A DNA stretch of 64,000 nucleotides from Nitrososphaerota archaeon (GTDB lineage Archaea; Thermoproteota; Nitrososphaeria; Nitrososphaerales; Gagatemarchaeaceae): NCBI GenBank assembly GCA_029785085.1, contig JAFMAI010000001.1:62001-126000 (forward strand), in the 5' to 3' direction. Positions 1-7,928 of the stretch are shown here, piece after piece (position 1 is the stretch's first letter; each line of letters begins with the position of its first letter). The translations under genes and the position numbers were made by a program. The notes below the pieces were generated by a model. It saw nothing but the letters and a program-made list of their open reading frames with translations. It did not search any database and was not told the DNA's origin.

Positions 1-135
1 GAGGGCCTGGAGACGTTCATCGGCCTTTGGGAGAAGGCGATCGAGAACAGGGTGGTCGGCGAGACGGACAGCGTGGAAGCCGCATTGGCGAAGCTTGAGA
101 AAGCAGGCGGGCTCTATCGCGCAGCCGGGGCCTAG
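1..135 (+). CDS. C-terminal end of an unidentified protein (partial)
   Basis: An open frame enters from the left edge and gives 44 residues ending RAAGA before a TAG stop. It is rich in Glu, Ala and Leu and looks helical, but too little is present to name a family. Its stop overlaps the stop of the convergent SDR gene: the shared CTAG is a stop on both strands. Confidence 0.5.
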   Translation, partial: EGLETFIGLWEKAIENRVVGETDSVEAALAKLEKAGGLYRAAGA

Positions 136-899
136 CGGGCCGCTTCTCCACCATCGAGCGACACGACCTGCCCTGTGATGAAACTGGACTCTTCGCTGGC
201 TAGGAAGAGCGCGAGGCTGGCGGCCTCCGACGGCTTTCCGAACCTGCCCATGGGGATGGCGCCGACGTAGGAGCGCCTTTGTTCCCTGCCAAGCCACTCT
301 ACCCAGGCAGTCTCAATCGACCCGAAGGCCATGCAGTTCACTCTGACCTTAGGGGCGAGCATCTTCGCCAGCATCTTGGTCATGGAGACGACAGCCCCCT
401 TGGCTGAGGCGTAGATCAGACCGTCGGTATCCCCCACAAGGGCTGGTATCGAAGCTACGTTGACGATGGAGGAGCCCTGCTTCATCAGCCTGACTGCCCC
501 TCGGACGCAGAGGAAGGTTCCGAACGTATCGACGGCGAAGACCCGCTTCCACATCTCAAGGGTGGTGTCTTCCAGACGGAGGTTCCAGAGCTTTGGGTCT
601 GCCAAGCCCGCGGCATTGACCAAGATGTCCAGCCCCCCCAACTTTCTTCTTACTTCCTCGAACATCGCGTCTACGCTGGAACTGTCTGAGACGTCCGCAT
701 GGACAACGAAGGCATTCCCCCCGGCGCCTTCGATGGTTCTGAGCACGGCCTCCCGGTGAGGAGGGCCTCCACGGTGGTTGACTGCCACAGTCGCCCCTTC
801 CCTCGCGAAGAGCCTGGCCACCTCCGCGCCTATCCCCTGCGAGGAGCCGGTGACAAGGGCCCTCTTGCCCTCTAGCCTCAAGCGGCCCGACGAGTCCAT
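132..899 (-). CDS. SDR-family oxidoreductase
   Basis: A 255-residue classical short-chain dehydrogenase/reductase, expected to move hydride between NAD(P) and an alcohol or ketone in the cytoplasm. The cofactor motif TGSSQGIG is at residues 17-24, NAAG at 95-98, the catalytic Ser at 150 and the Tyr-x3-Lys pair at 163/167, so it should be active. Length is normal for the family. A 3-oxoacyl-ACP reductase (FabG)-like or glucose dehydrogenase-like role is possible, but the substrate cannot be read from the sequence. It stands alone, ending tail-to-tail with the partial gene at the window edge. Confidence 0.85.
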   Translation of the reverse strand: MDSSGRLRLEGKRALVTGSSQGIGAEVARLFAREGATVAVNHRGGPPHREAVLRTIEGAGGNAFVVHADVSDSSSVDAMFEEVRRKLGGLDILVNAAGLADPKLWNLRLEDTTLEMWKRVFAVDTFGTFLCVRGAVRLMKQGSSIVNVASIPALVGDTDGLIYASAKGAVVSMTKMLAKMLAPKVRVNCMAFGSIETAWVEWLGREQRRSYVGAIPMGRFGKPSEAASLALFLASEESSFITGQVVSLDGGEAAR

Positions 900-922
900 T
901 TCCCTGACTTAAGGGTTAGAGG

Positions 923-1435
923 CTAGGGCCTAGGCGCCCTTTCCCTGGCCGTCGCGCCGGCAGAGGCGTACTGTCTCAGGAACCGTATGTTGAAGAGCGA
1001 AGCCTTCGCCGAGTTCCTGACCATCTCGTCCGAGTCGGACTCTGCCTTTACGAGGACATCCTCCGAATCTGCGCTCCCGACTGAGCCCAGGGCTGCCGCC
1101 GACTCGTGCCGGACGATTGGATCCTTGTCTTCGATGACCGCCTTGGCCAGCGCTTTGTTCCCCTCCGAGAGCCCGATTTGGCCAAGGGAGAAAGCCGCCT
1201 CATGGCGGACCAAGGGGTCTGGATCATGGAGCAAGACGTCCGCCAGGGCTGGGACAGACCCCTCCCCTCCGACCTCCGCCAAGATGCAGACGGCGTGGAC
1301 ACGGAGGACCAGGCTCGGCTCGTTCCTGAGGACTTCGATGAAATACGACTCGTCCTTGCGCCCCCACGCCTCTTCCATCCCCCTCATGATTGTCATGGCG
1401 TGGGCCTCGTCGTCGACCACTGTGCTGGTGTACAA
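923..1435 (-). CDS. HEAT-repeat protein
   Basis: 170 residues made almost entirely of short HEAT/PBS-lyase type repeats, with recurring patterns such as DPDPLVRHEAA and DKDPIVRHESAAALG spaced about 31 residues apart. Such proteins are binding scaffolds; the repeat region resembles deoxyhypusine hydroxylase-type HEAT proteins but lacks an obvious set of paired His-Glu metal ligands, so I do not assign that enzyme. The start is a TTG at 1435, about 30 bases after a TATA-like box (1461-1469, CATTTATAG on this strand), which fits a leaderless message. Confidence 0.75.
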   Translation of the reverse strand: MYTSTVVDDEAHAMTIMRGMEEAWGRKDESYFIEVLRNEPSLVLRVHAVCILAEVGGEGSVPALADVLLHDPDPLVRHEAAFSLGQIGLSEGNKALAKAVIEDKDPIVRHESAAALGSVGSADSEDVLVKAESDSDEMVRNSAKASLFNIRFLRQYASAGATARERAPRP

Positions 1436-1489
1436 CGTGCTGGAGTCGGCCTGGCTCGGCCTATAAATGAAGCGAAATCTTGACTTGGC

Positions 1490-2509
1490 TCAGGGCGTCA
1501 GGAGGATCTTACCCTGCACTTCACGGGACTCGACGATCTCGTGGGCTTCCTTTGCCGCCCTGAGAGGGAGCTCCCTGTAGATGAAGGGCTTGAGCCTGCC
1601 TGCGGACGTCAGCTCCATGACGCTCCTGATATCCTCTTTGGACTGACCGTAGACGCCCATCAGCTTCAGCTCTTCCTGGTACACCTTGCGGACGTCGACC
1701 TCGGACTTCGCCCCTGAAGTGAGGCCGAGTGTCAGCATCCTCCCTCCTCTGGCAAGGCAATCGAAGCTGGTTGGCCAAGTGTCCCCCCCTACGTGGTCGA
1801 ATACGACAGAAGCCCCGAACCCGTCGGTTAGCGAGCGGACCCGCTCAACGAAGTCGTGAGACCTCGAGTCCACCACCGCATCTGCGCCCAGAGACTCCAC
1901 GAACTGCCTCTTCTTCTCATCCCCCACTGCTGCGATGACCCTGGCACCGAGGTGCTTGGCGACCTGGACCGCAGCGTGGCCGAGCCCACCTGCGGCCCCC
2001 CAGACCAAGACCGTGTCCCCCTCGCCTACGTTGGCCTTTGTCACGAGGCCGTTCCAGGCGGTCCCGAAGTTGACCGGGAGAGCCGCTGCAGCCTTCGGCT
2101 CGAGGTCTCCCAGAGGGAGGAGGTTCGTGGCAGGGACCTTCACCAGCTCTGCGTACCCCCCGTCGGTCGCGATCCCGACGAACCCCCTGGCCAGGCAGAG
2201 GTTCGGCTTGCCCAGGCGGCAGTAGACACAGGTGCCGTCTGTAAGGACCGGGTAAACCAAGACCCTTGCCCCTGGCTCGACCTCCTTGGTGCCCAGGCCA
2301 ATGGAGACGACCTCTCCGGCGATGTCGGCCCCCAGGATGTGTGGAAGGGGCGTCTTGTACCTCCCGCTCCTGGCCCAGACATCGATTCTGTTGACGCCGC
2401 AGGCCAATACTCTGATCAGCGCCTCGCCCGGACCAGGCTCAGGGTCCGGGGCTCCCTCGAGCTTGAGCGCCTCAGGCCCCCCTGGGCTGTGGTATCTTGC
2501 CGCTTTCAA
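1490..2509 (-). CDS. MDR-family (zinc-type) alcohol dehydrogenase / quinone oxidoreductase
   Basis: A 339-residue medium-chain dehydrogenase/reductase. The N-terminal catalytic domain carries Cys37 in the ACGVN motif; the Rossmann domain has the GAAGGLG nucleotide motif near residue 170. The structural-zinc lobe keeps Cys94, Cys97 and Cys105, but the first of the usual four Cys is replaced, and the GHE motif reads GAD, so metal content is uncertain. It may be an NADPH:quinone reductase or acryloyl/crotonyl-CoA reductase-like enzyme. It lies 33 bases after the decayed symporter on the same strand and was probably cotranscribed with it. Confidence 0.8.
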   Translation of the reverse strand: MKAARYHSPGGPEALKLEGAPDPEPGPGEALIRVLACGVNRIDVWARSGRYKTPLPHILGADIAGEVVSIGLGTKEVEPGARVLVYPVLTDGTCVYCRLGKPNLCLARGFVGIATDGGYAELVKVPATNLLPLGDLEPKAAAALPVNFGTAWNGLVTKANVGEGDTVLVWGAAGGLGHAAVQVAKHLGARVIAAVGDEKKRQFVESLGADAVVDSRSHDFVERVRSLTDGFGASVVFDHVGGDTWPTSFDCLARGGRMLTLGLTSGAKSEVDVRKVYQEELKLMGVYGQSKEDIRSVMELTSAGRLKPFIYRELPLRAAKEAHEIVESREVQGKILLTP

Positions 2510-2542
2510 TCCCTGCGAATCAGAGAAGGGTCGTACTTAGGA

Positions 2543-4081
2543 CTATGCTGGAACCGCTGGCGCCGCTGCCGTGCGCTTTGGCGGCAACACGAGGCTCCAC
2601 GCGAACACGATGGCCAGGTTGATTGCAAGGGCGACCAGGCCGATGTAGAGAACCCCCAGAGGAGAAGGCAGGGCGTAAGTCGAATAGTGCCAGATTGAGA
2701 AGTTGTTCTTCAGCTCCATCAGGCACACGCCGACTGCCTCGCCCACGAGGAGGCCGGTGATAAGAGAATGCTTGTTCATCCGTGTGGTGAAGAGACCGAT
2801 GAAGACAGCCGGAAGCGTTTGGACGATCATGATGCCGCCGAAGAGCTGCAGTTGTGTGGCATAGGTGGTGGCCACTACGAACACGAAGCCGAGGGCGATG
2901 AACTTGAAGGCGACTGAGACCCACTTCGAGAGCTGTGTCTCGCCCCGAGAAGTCATGTTCGGCCTGAACTCCCTCACTATGTTCCTGGTCAGCAGATTAG
3001 CCTGGGCGATGGCCATGATCGCGGCTGGGACGAGCCCGCCGATGAATATCCCCAGGAGGGCAACCCCGGCAAACCAAGAAGGCAGGGTGCTAAGGATCAT
3101 GGCCGGGACGACCAGGATTCCTTGGGAGGCTGCCGGATACTGGTGCAGGAACGACAGCGCCCCGCTGTTGCCATATGCTAGGACGCCGAACATCGCTAGC
3201 GCCCCGAGCCCGAGGCCATAGAATGGCAGGAGCGAGGTGCTCTTGCGGAGCTTCTCGGAGTCCTGGGCTCTGAGAACGCCGTTTACAGCGTGCGGATAGA
3301 GGTACAGCGCTAGGGCGCTCACGAGGAAGGTGCTCCAGTATGTATTAGTGAGCGTTACCGGCAGGGTCGGCAGCACAGCCTTCGAACTTGCTGCTGCGGA
3401 GAAGGCGCTACTGAAGCCTCCTGACGAGACTACGACAGCCAGGACCCCGATAATCCCCAAGAAGATGAGGATGTCTTTCATAACTGCTTTCAGTGTCGCG
3501 CCGCGGAGGCCGCTGGCATATGTGAAGGCGGCCAGGACGATAAAAGCGACGATCAGGGCGAGCTCGGAGATGGTGGTCACGTCGCCCATGCCGTGAATCA
3601 TGGCGATGATGACAGCCTGCATCCCCACTATCTGCAGCGCGATGTAAGGAAGCTCTGCGATTATCCCGACGATTGCCACCAACATGGCCAAAGTCCTGCT
3701 GTTGAAGGTCCCCTTCACGAAGTCAGCGGCCGTTACGTAGCCCTTCTCGTGTGCGACCTTCCGTAGCTTCGGCATAACCACGATGGCAATGCCGAACGTT
3801 AGAGCGACGTAAGGTACAGCGAAGAAGTAGAACGCCCCCGTTCCTGGAACGCCGAATATGCCAGCGTAGGCTCCGGAAGGCACGGAGATGAATGTGTACG
3901 CGGTGTACAGGTCTGCACCCACCAGGAATCAGACCAGGACGGTCCCCAGCCGCCTCCCAGCCTAGGCCCACTCTCCCAGGTTGTTCATGTCCCCTCTCCT
4001 CCATCTGCCTCCCCAGAGACCAAGGAACACGAAGACCACGAAGAGCGCCAGGAAGGTGACCATTCCGTCGATGGCTAGCAT
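2543..4081 (-). pseudogene. Sodium:solute symporter (SSS family) with two in-frame stops
   Basis: Read from the ATG at 4081 this frame encodes about 512 codons, the normal length of an SSS-family sodium/solute (often monocarboxylate or amino-acid) symporter with about 13 membrane helices. Two nonsense codons interrupt the first cytoplasmic loop: TAG at 3962-3964 and TGA at 3929-3931, giving GEWA-stop-AGRRLGTVLV-stop-FLVGADLYTAYT. The TGA sits where relatives have Trp, so one base change explains it. A GTG at 3922 could start a 459-residue product that lacks the first helix. Downstream membrane segments are intact, so the loss looks recent. Reading it as a pseudogene is inference; sequencing error or a truncated functional product are alternatives. 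Confidence 0.75.
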
Positions 4082-4286
4082 GCCAGGACTTCCTCCCCAG
4101 CAGGTTGGCAGCCACGAAGAACAGGACGCCGCATATGACCAGCCAGACCATCTGGTACCACCAGAAGAATGGGACGCCTCCCCACTCGGGATTCACGACG
4201 TTGTAGAACGGGACACCGAAGAGGAAGATGAACGGGATAAGAATCAAGACGGCGGCAGCGACGTCTCTTGACTTCACGCGCGACAC
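4075..4286 (-). pseudogene. DUF3311-type small membrane protein, C-terminus frameshifted
   Basis: From a GTG at 4286 the first 66 codons encode a two-helix protein with the PFYN, GVPFFWWYQ and LLGRK features of DUF3311 proteins, the small partner usually encoded just upstream of SSS symporters. The normal stop is absent in frame; reading continues to 3723 through the symporter gene in the wrong frame. A TAG overlapping the symporter ATG (ATGCTAG at 4075-4081) lies in another frame, as expected if one base was lost or gained. A TATA-like box lies about 22 bases upstream (4303-4312). Together with the two stops in the next gene this suggests decay of the pair. Confidence 0.5.
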
Positions 4287-4415
4287 CTATTCACCCATAG
4301 TTCCAATATAGGCCTGAGGACAATATGTTTAGTTTGGGCCATAGTTGAGCGATTGCCGAATTTTGCACGCGGCATCCTGAGGCCGGGGGAAGGGGCTGCC
4401 GGGGGAGGACCCGGA

Positions 4416-5906
4416 TCAGTCAGGGAGAGGGGCCTCGTCCTTGCCATCCATCATCTTGCGATAGTACCACCCGGCGGTCCGCCTTGTGAAGTAGTAATCG
4501 TAGAGAGAGACGTGCCTGGCCTCGAGCCCGAGCAGGTACTCGTGAATCCTCTGGCCTGCGTCCCTCCCCTTGGCCATAGCTGCCACGACCAGGCTCTCTC
4601 CCGTCACCACGTCCCCCGCCGCGAACACGCCCGGGAGCGAGGTCATGGAACGGTCATCGACTGCGATCCCGTTCCTGCGGCCAGACTTGAGGCCGGCCAG
4701 CTTTCCGATGAACGAGTTCGGGCCGCGGCCTAGGGCGACGATGACCGAGTCGCACTCGAGGTCTACTGTCTCGCCGGTGGGTACAGGGCTCCTCCTCCCG
4801 GAGGCGTCGACCTCACCCAGCTTCATCTTCGACATGGCCGCCTTGGTCACCCTACCTCCCTCCCCTGAGTACTCTTTCGGGGAGAGCAGGAGCCTAAGCC
4901 GGAGCCCCTCCTCCTTCCCCTCTTCGACCAGTATCTTGTCGACCGGCATCTCCGCCTCTGTCCTCCGGTAGACAATCGTGACCTCGCCCCCCGTCAGCCT
5001 CTGGGCGACCCGGGCGCAGTCCAGGGCGCTGTTCCCTCCGCCTATGACCAGGACGCGCTTTCCGAGGTCGTAGCTCGGGTGCTCGAGGTAGCTGTCGACC
5101 CCTTCGGCAAAGACGTCTTCGAGGAACTGGTACCCGTCGTAGACCCCCTTCAGGTCTGACCCAGGTGTGTCGGGCTTCGGCACGTCCTTGGCCCCCGTGG
5201 CGATGAGCACGGCGTCGTAGTCCGCCCGGAGGTCGTCGAACCTGACATCCCTCCCGACCTTCGTACCTGTCTTAGCATTCACGCCCATCCCCACTATCCT
5301 GGCAGCTTCGTAGCGGAGGACGTCCTTGGGGAGGTGGTAGTCCGGGATCCCATACCAAGCGGTCCCTCCCAGGCGGGGGAGCTCGTCGTAGATGGTCGCC
5401 GAATGGCCGAACCTCGTGAGCAGCTCCGCTGCGGCCAGCCCCGCGGGTCCCCCTCCGACCACCGCAACTTTCTTGCCGGAAGGAGGCCTCGAGACAGGGT
5501 CGGGCTGCCTGGACACGGCCCTCTCCCAGTCGGCAACGAAGCGCTGTATCATCCCCGAAGCCACAGGTTCTCCTCTGGTCCCAATGACGCAGGCTGTCTC
5601 ACAGAGGCTGTCCAGTTGAGGACAGCAACGGGCCGTGGTACCCAGGAGAGGATTGGTCTCCCGTATCCTGCGGTAGGCGGTCGCCAAGTCCCCCCTAGAC
5701 ACGGCTTCGCACATGCCCCTGATGTCCGTCTGGAGCGGGCACACGTCCATGCATACCGGATTCCCGCAGGTGACGCACCGGCTGGCTTCCTCCATGGCCT
5801 GCTCCATGGTGTAGGGGAGCTGGACTTCCTCGAAATTCCCAGTCCTAGCCTCGGCGTCCAGTTTTGGGAACGGGAACTTGGCCGTCCTCTCTGTCTTGAG
5901 CGACAA
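4416..5906 (-). CDS. GltD-like NAD(P)H flavoprotein with N-terminal Fe-S domain
   Basis: 496 residues resembling the small subunit of glutamate synthase and related NADPH-dependent oxidoreductases. The N-terminal domain has Cys44, 47, 52, 56 and Cys94, 95, 102, 106, which would hold two [4Fe-4S] clusters. Then follow an FAD-binding motif GGGPAG (151-156) and an NAD(P)H motif GGGNSA (near 290). It would pass electrons from NADPH through FAD to the clusters and a partner. No GltB large subunit is nearby, so it may serve as a ferredoxin:NADP oxidoreductase or work with a distant glutamate synthase. The start is TTG at 5906, about 33 bases after a TATA-like CCTTATTAG. Confidence 0.85.
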   Translation of the reverse strand: MSLKTERTAKFPFPKLDAEARTGNFEEVQLPYTMEQAMEEASRCVTCGNPVCMDVCPLQTDIRGMCEAVSRGDLATAYRRIRETNPLLGTTARCCPQLDSLCETACVIGTRGEPVASGMIQRFVADWERAVSRQPDPVSRPPSGKKVAVVGGGPAGLAAAELLTRFGHSATIYDELPRLGGTAWYGIPDYHLPKDVLRYEAARIVGMGVNAKTGTKVGRDVRFDDLRADYDAVLIATGAKDVPKPDTPGSDLKGVYDGYQFLEDVFAEGVDSYLEHPSYDLGKRVLVIGGGNSALDCARVAQRLTGGEVTIVYRRTEAEMPVDKILVEEGKEEGLRLRLLLSPKEYSGEGGRVTKAAMSKMKLGEVDASGRRSPVPTGETVDLECDSVIVALGRGPNSFIGKLAGLKSGRRNGIAVDDRSMTSLPGVFAAGDVVTGESLVVAAMAKGRDAGQRIHEYLLGLEARHVSLYDYYFTRRTAGWYYRKMMDGKDEAPLPD

Positions 5907-6013
5907 TTCTCTGAAAGTTTGCGCCCCGAAGTTGGGCTAATAAGGAAACGTGACGATTCTCAGGTTTGGAACGTGCGAAACCACCGGGCAGAATCATGGA
6001 CTGACGTAAGGGG

Positions 6014-6129
6014 TGGCGGGCCCTGTGGGATTCGAACTCGCGGGCGACTTTAGCGCCTCCCACGGCATGCTGGTGACTCCCACAGCTAGCTAAGAGCCAG
6101 CCGCTCTAACCTGGCTGAGCCAAGGGCCC
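6014..6129 (-). tRNA. tRNA-Lys(CTT) with two introns
   Basis: Folding gives a perfect acceptor stem (GGGCCCT with AGGGCCC), D stem GCTC/GAGC, anticodon stem GCTGG/CCAGC and T stem GTGGG/CCCAC only if two segments are removed. Intron 1 (6075-6090, 16 nt) sits at the canonical 37/38 position and leaves the loop CTCTTAA with anticodon CTT. Intron 2 (6037-6058, 22 nt) interrupts the T arm between positions 53 and 54, just before TTCGAAT; it can form a GGCG/CGCC hairpin. The mature RNA would be 75 nt plus CCA; a CCA is encoded after discriminator G at 6014-6016. Intron ends are inferred from the fold, so each could move by a base or two. Confidence 0.85.
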
Positions 6130-6154
6130 ACCGAAGATGCGGCCGATTGGCCGG

Positions 6155-6164
6155 AATTAAAAGG
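6155..6164 (-). promoter_or_regulatory. TATA box of the tRNA-Lys gene
   Basis: On the minus strand this reads CCTTTTAATT, centred about 30 bases before the first tRNA base at 6129. That allows a start a few bases upstream of the mature 5' end. Called by position and AT content only. Confidence 0.45.
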
Positions 6165-6256
6165 GTTCTCAATACCATTTACCAGCCAGGTGACGCCTGA
6201 TAGGCGGTCGACGTATCGTAGCGAGAGATGGACGTCATACGAAGCCAACCTGGATT

Positions 6257-6264
6257 GATATAAT
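6257..6264 (+). promoter_or_regulatory. TATA box of the dph5 operon
   Basis: GATATAAT centred about 25 bases before the ATG at 6285, predicting a leaderless transcript that would also carry the FAD-synthase gene. Confidence 0.5.
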
Positions 6265-6284
6265 GGGCCGCATCAGGCAGACCC

Positions 6285-7325
6285 ATGGGCCGTCTCGCGT
6301 TCGTCGGACTGGGCCTCGGGCCCAGGGGAGCATCACTAGAAGCGCTTGACGAGTTGAAGGCGGCCGATATCGTATACCTCGAATACTACACCACGCCTCA
6401 TGAGCCCGCCCTTCTAAGGGAGATTACGAGGGCCACAGGGAAGGAACTGACAGTTGTGGACAGGGAATTCGTTGAGAGCGGGAGCAGGATATTGGACGAG
6501 GCGGCGACCAAGAGAGTTGCGCTAGCGACGCTGGGAGATCCGATGATAGCAACCACCCACGACGAGCTCAGGGCGAGGGCCATCAAGAAGGGAATCGAAA
6601 GCCGCGTCGTGCACTCGGCGAGCATCGCCTCCGCCGCCGCCAGCGAAAGCGGATTGCATTCGTACAAGTTCGCCAGAACTGTCACTGTGACAAGGGAGTC
6701 AGTGAGCAAGCTGACCCAAGCCTACCACATCATCCACTCAAACCTCCTGGAGGGCGCACATACCCTTCTCCTGCTCGAGTACGACGCCCAGAGCGGAGAC
6801 GGAGTGACTCCAGGGGGCGCCATGGCAGGGCTGCTACTGGCCGAGGCGAACTTCAAGCGCGGGGTGGTGTCTGAGGAGACGTTCGCCATCGTTCTCTCGA
6901 GGCTCGGCCGCGAAGGATACAAGTCAGCCGCCGGGAGCATCGGTGAACTTTCCAAGGGAGAGTACGGAGAGCCTCCCCACAGCGTCATAATCCCGGGAAG
7001 GCTGCACTTCTCCGAGGTCGAAGCTGTCGCAGCCATATTCGCCCTCTCGGCTAACGATGTCAGGAGCAACTCGGAGGGTATGCTCAGAACCGCCCAGGTG
7101 CTCGTCCCGAAGTACGTGGCCAAGACGAAGAAGGCGTTAGGGTCGTTGAAACCGAAGCTGGGCGGGCAGTACGAGCACGTTGTGGAGAACGCGGAGCTCT
7201 ACATGAAAGACGCCGAGAGCTTCTTGGCCAATGGAGAAGACGAGATGGCTATGCTGAGCGTCGGATACGCCGAAGGGCTTTTGGACTCCCTGGCGTTCGC
7301 GGGTGTGGCAAAGATAGACTGGTGA
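6285..7325 (+). CDS. dph5: Diphthine synthase fused to a DUF357 domain
   Basis: Residues 1 to about 255 form a Dph5 methyltransferase (tetrapyrrole-methylase fold): the N-terminal LAFVGLGLGPRG motif, ATLGDPMIATTH loop and GGAMAGLLL region are typical. The enzyme methylates the modified histidine of elongation factor 2 with S-adenosylmethionine on the way to diphthamide. Residues about 256-346 match DUF357, a small helical domain, ending with the YAEGLLDSL segment. Dph5 alone is about 265 residues, so this is a fusion. The FAD-synthase gene follows after 3 bases, so the two are cotranscribed; DUF357 genes often neighbour FAD synthases in archaea, which may explain how the fusion arose. Confidence 0.9.
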   Translation: MGRLAFVGLGLGPRGASLEALDELKAADIVYLEYYTTPHEPALLREITRATGKELTVVDREFVESGSRILDEAATKRVALATLGDPMIATTHDELRARAIKKGIESRVVHSASIASAAASESGLHSYKFARTVTVTRESVSKLTQAYHIIHSNLLEGAHTLLLLEYDAQSGDGVTPGGAMAGLLLAEANFKRGVVSEETFAIVLSRLGREGYKSAAGSIGELSKGEYGEPPHSVIIPGRLHFSEVEAVAAIFALSANDVRSNSEGMLRTAQVLVPKYVAKTKKALGSLKPKLGGQYEHVVENAELYMKDAESFLANGEDEMAMLSVGYAEGLLDSLAFAGVAKIDW

Positions 7326-7328
7326 CAG

Positions 7329-7928
7329 ATGAAAAGCAAGAGGGTCCTCGCTGCCGTCTATTCGTTGGGGGTCACCGGGAGGAAGGCAGGAGCAAAGGAG
7401 CTCGCTTTGAGGCTCGACCTTAGCCCGAAGGAAGCGAGGGACGAACTCGGGAAGCTGTCGAGGCTCGGGCTGGTGAGACTCGGGAGCAAGGGAGCCGAGC
7501 TGACTCCGCGCGGAAGGAGGGCGATCAGGGTCGTTTTCATAGGAGGTGGGTTCGAGGTGATACACTACGGGCATCTGTACACCATAGAGAAGGCTCGGGC
7601 TCTGGGAGACGCGCTTGTGGTCTCCGTCGCCCGGGACAGTACGATCAGGAAGAGGAAGAATCGGGAACCCCTCGTTGGTGAGGGCGATAGGGCGAAACTG
7701 CTCTCGGCCCTCAGGTACATCGACGCCGCCGTACTGGGGGTCGAGGGGGACATATACCTCACACTCGAGAAGGTGAGTCCCGACGTGGTCGCCCTAGGTT
7801 ACGACCAGCATCACGTGGAGGGGGAAATCGCGAGAGAGGCGGCCCAGAGGGGAATGAAGCTCAAGGTGGTGCGCCTCGACTCCCCCTACCCAGGCATCAA
7901 GACGAGCAGGCTGCTGAATGACTTCTAG
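7329..7928 (+). CDS. Winged-helix domain fused to FAD synthase (RibL-type)
   Basis: Residues 1-65 form a winged helix-turn-helix domain; residues 67-199 form a cytidylyltransferase-fold nucleotidyl transferase with the GGGFEVIHYGH motif (HYGH at 79-82) and a C-terminal SPYPGIKTSRL segment, as in archaeal FAD synthase RibL, which joins FMN and ATP to make FAD. Stand-alone RibL is about 150 residues. The layout parallels RbkR, the archaeal riboflavin-kinase/regulator fusion, so an FMN- or FAD-responsive regulator is an inference. It starts 3 bases after dph5 and its end overlaps the end of the convergent translin gene by 4 bases. Confidence 0.8.
   Translation: MKSKRVLAAVYSLGVTGRKAGAKELALRLDLSPKEARDELGKLSRLGLVRLGSKGAELTPRGRRAIRVVFIGGGFEVIHYGHLYTIEKARALGDALVVSVARDSTIRKRKNREPLVGEGDRAKLLSALRYIDAAVLGVEGDIYLTLEKVSPDVVALGYDQHHVEGEIAREAAQRGMKLKVVRLDSPYPGIKTSRLLNDF

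Noticed and set aside
3929..3964. Stop-codon recoding (pyrrolysine or selenocysteine) in the symporter
   Set aside because: TAG and TGA both end many ordinary genes here, the affected loop has no known need for special residues, and no recoding element is visible.
6014..6129. Reading as tRNA-Leu with a long variable arm
   Set aside because: An alternative stem gives anticodon TAG but needs three unpaired bases after the D stem and a pyrimidine at position 37; the Lys fold is perfect in all four stems.
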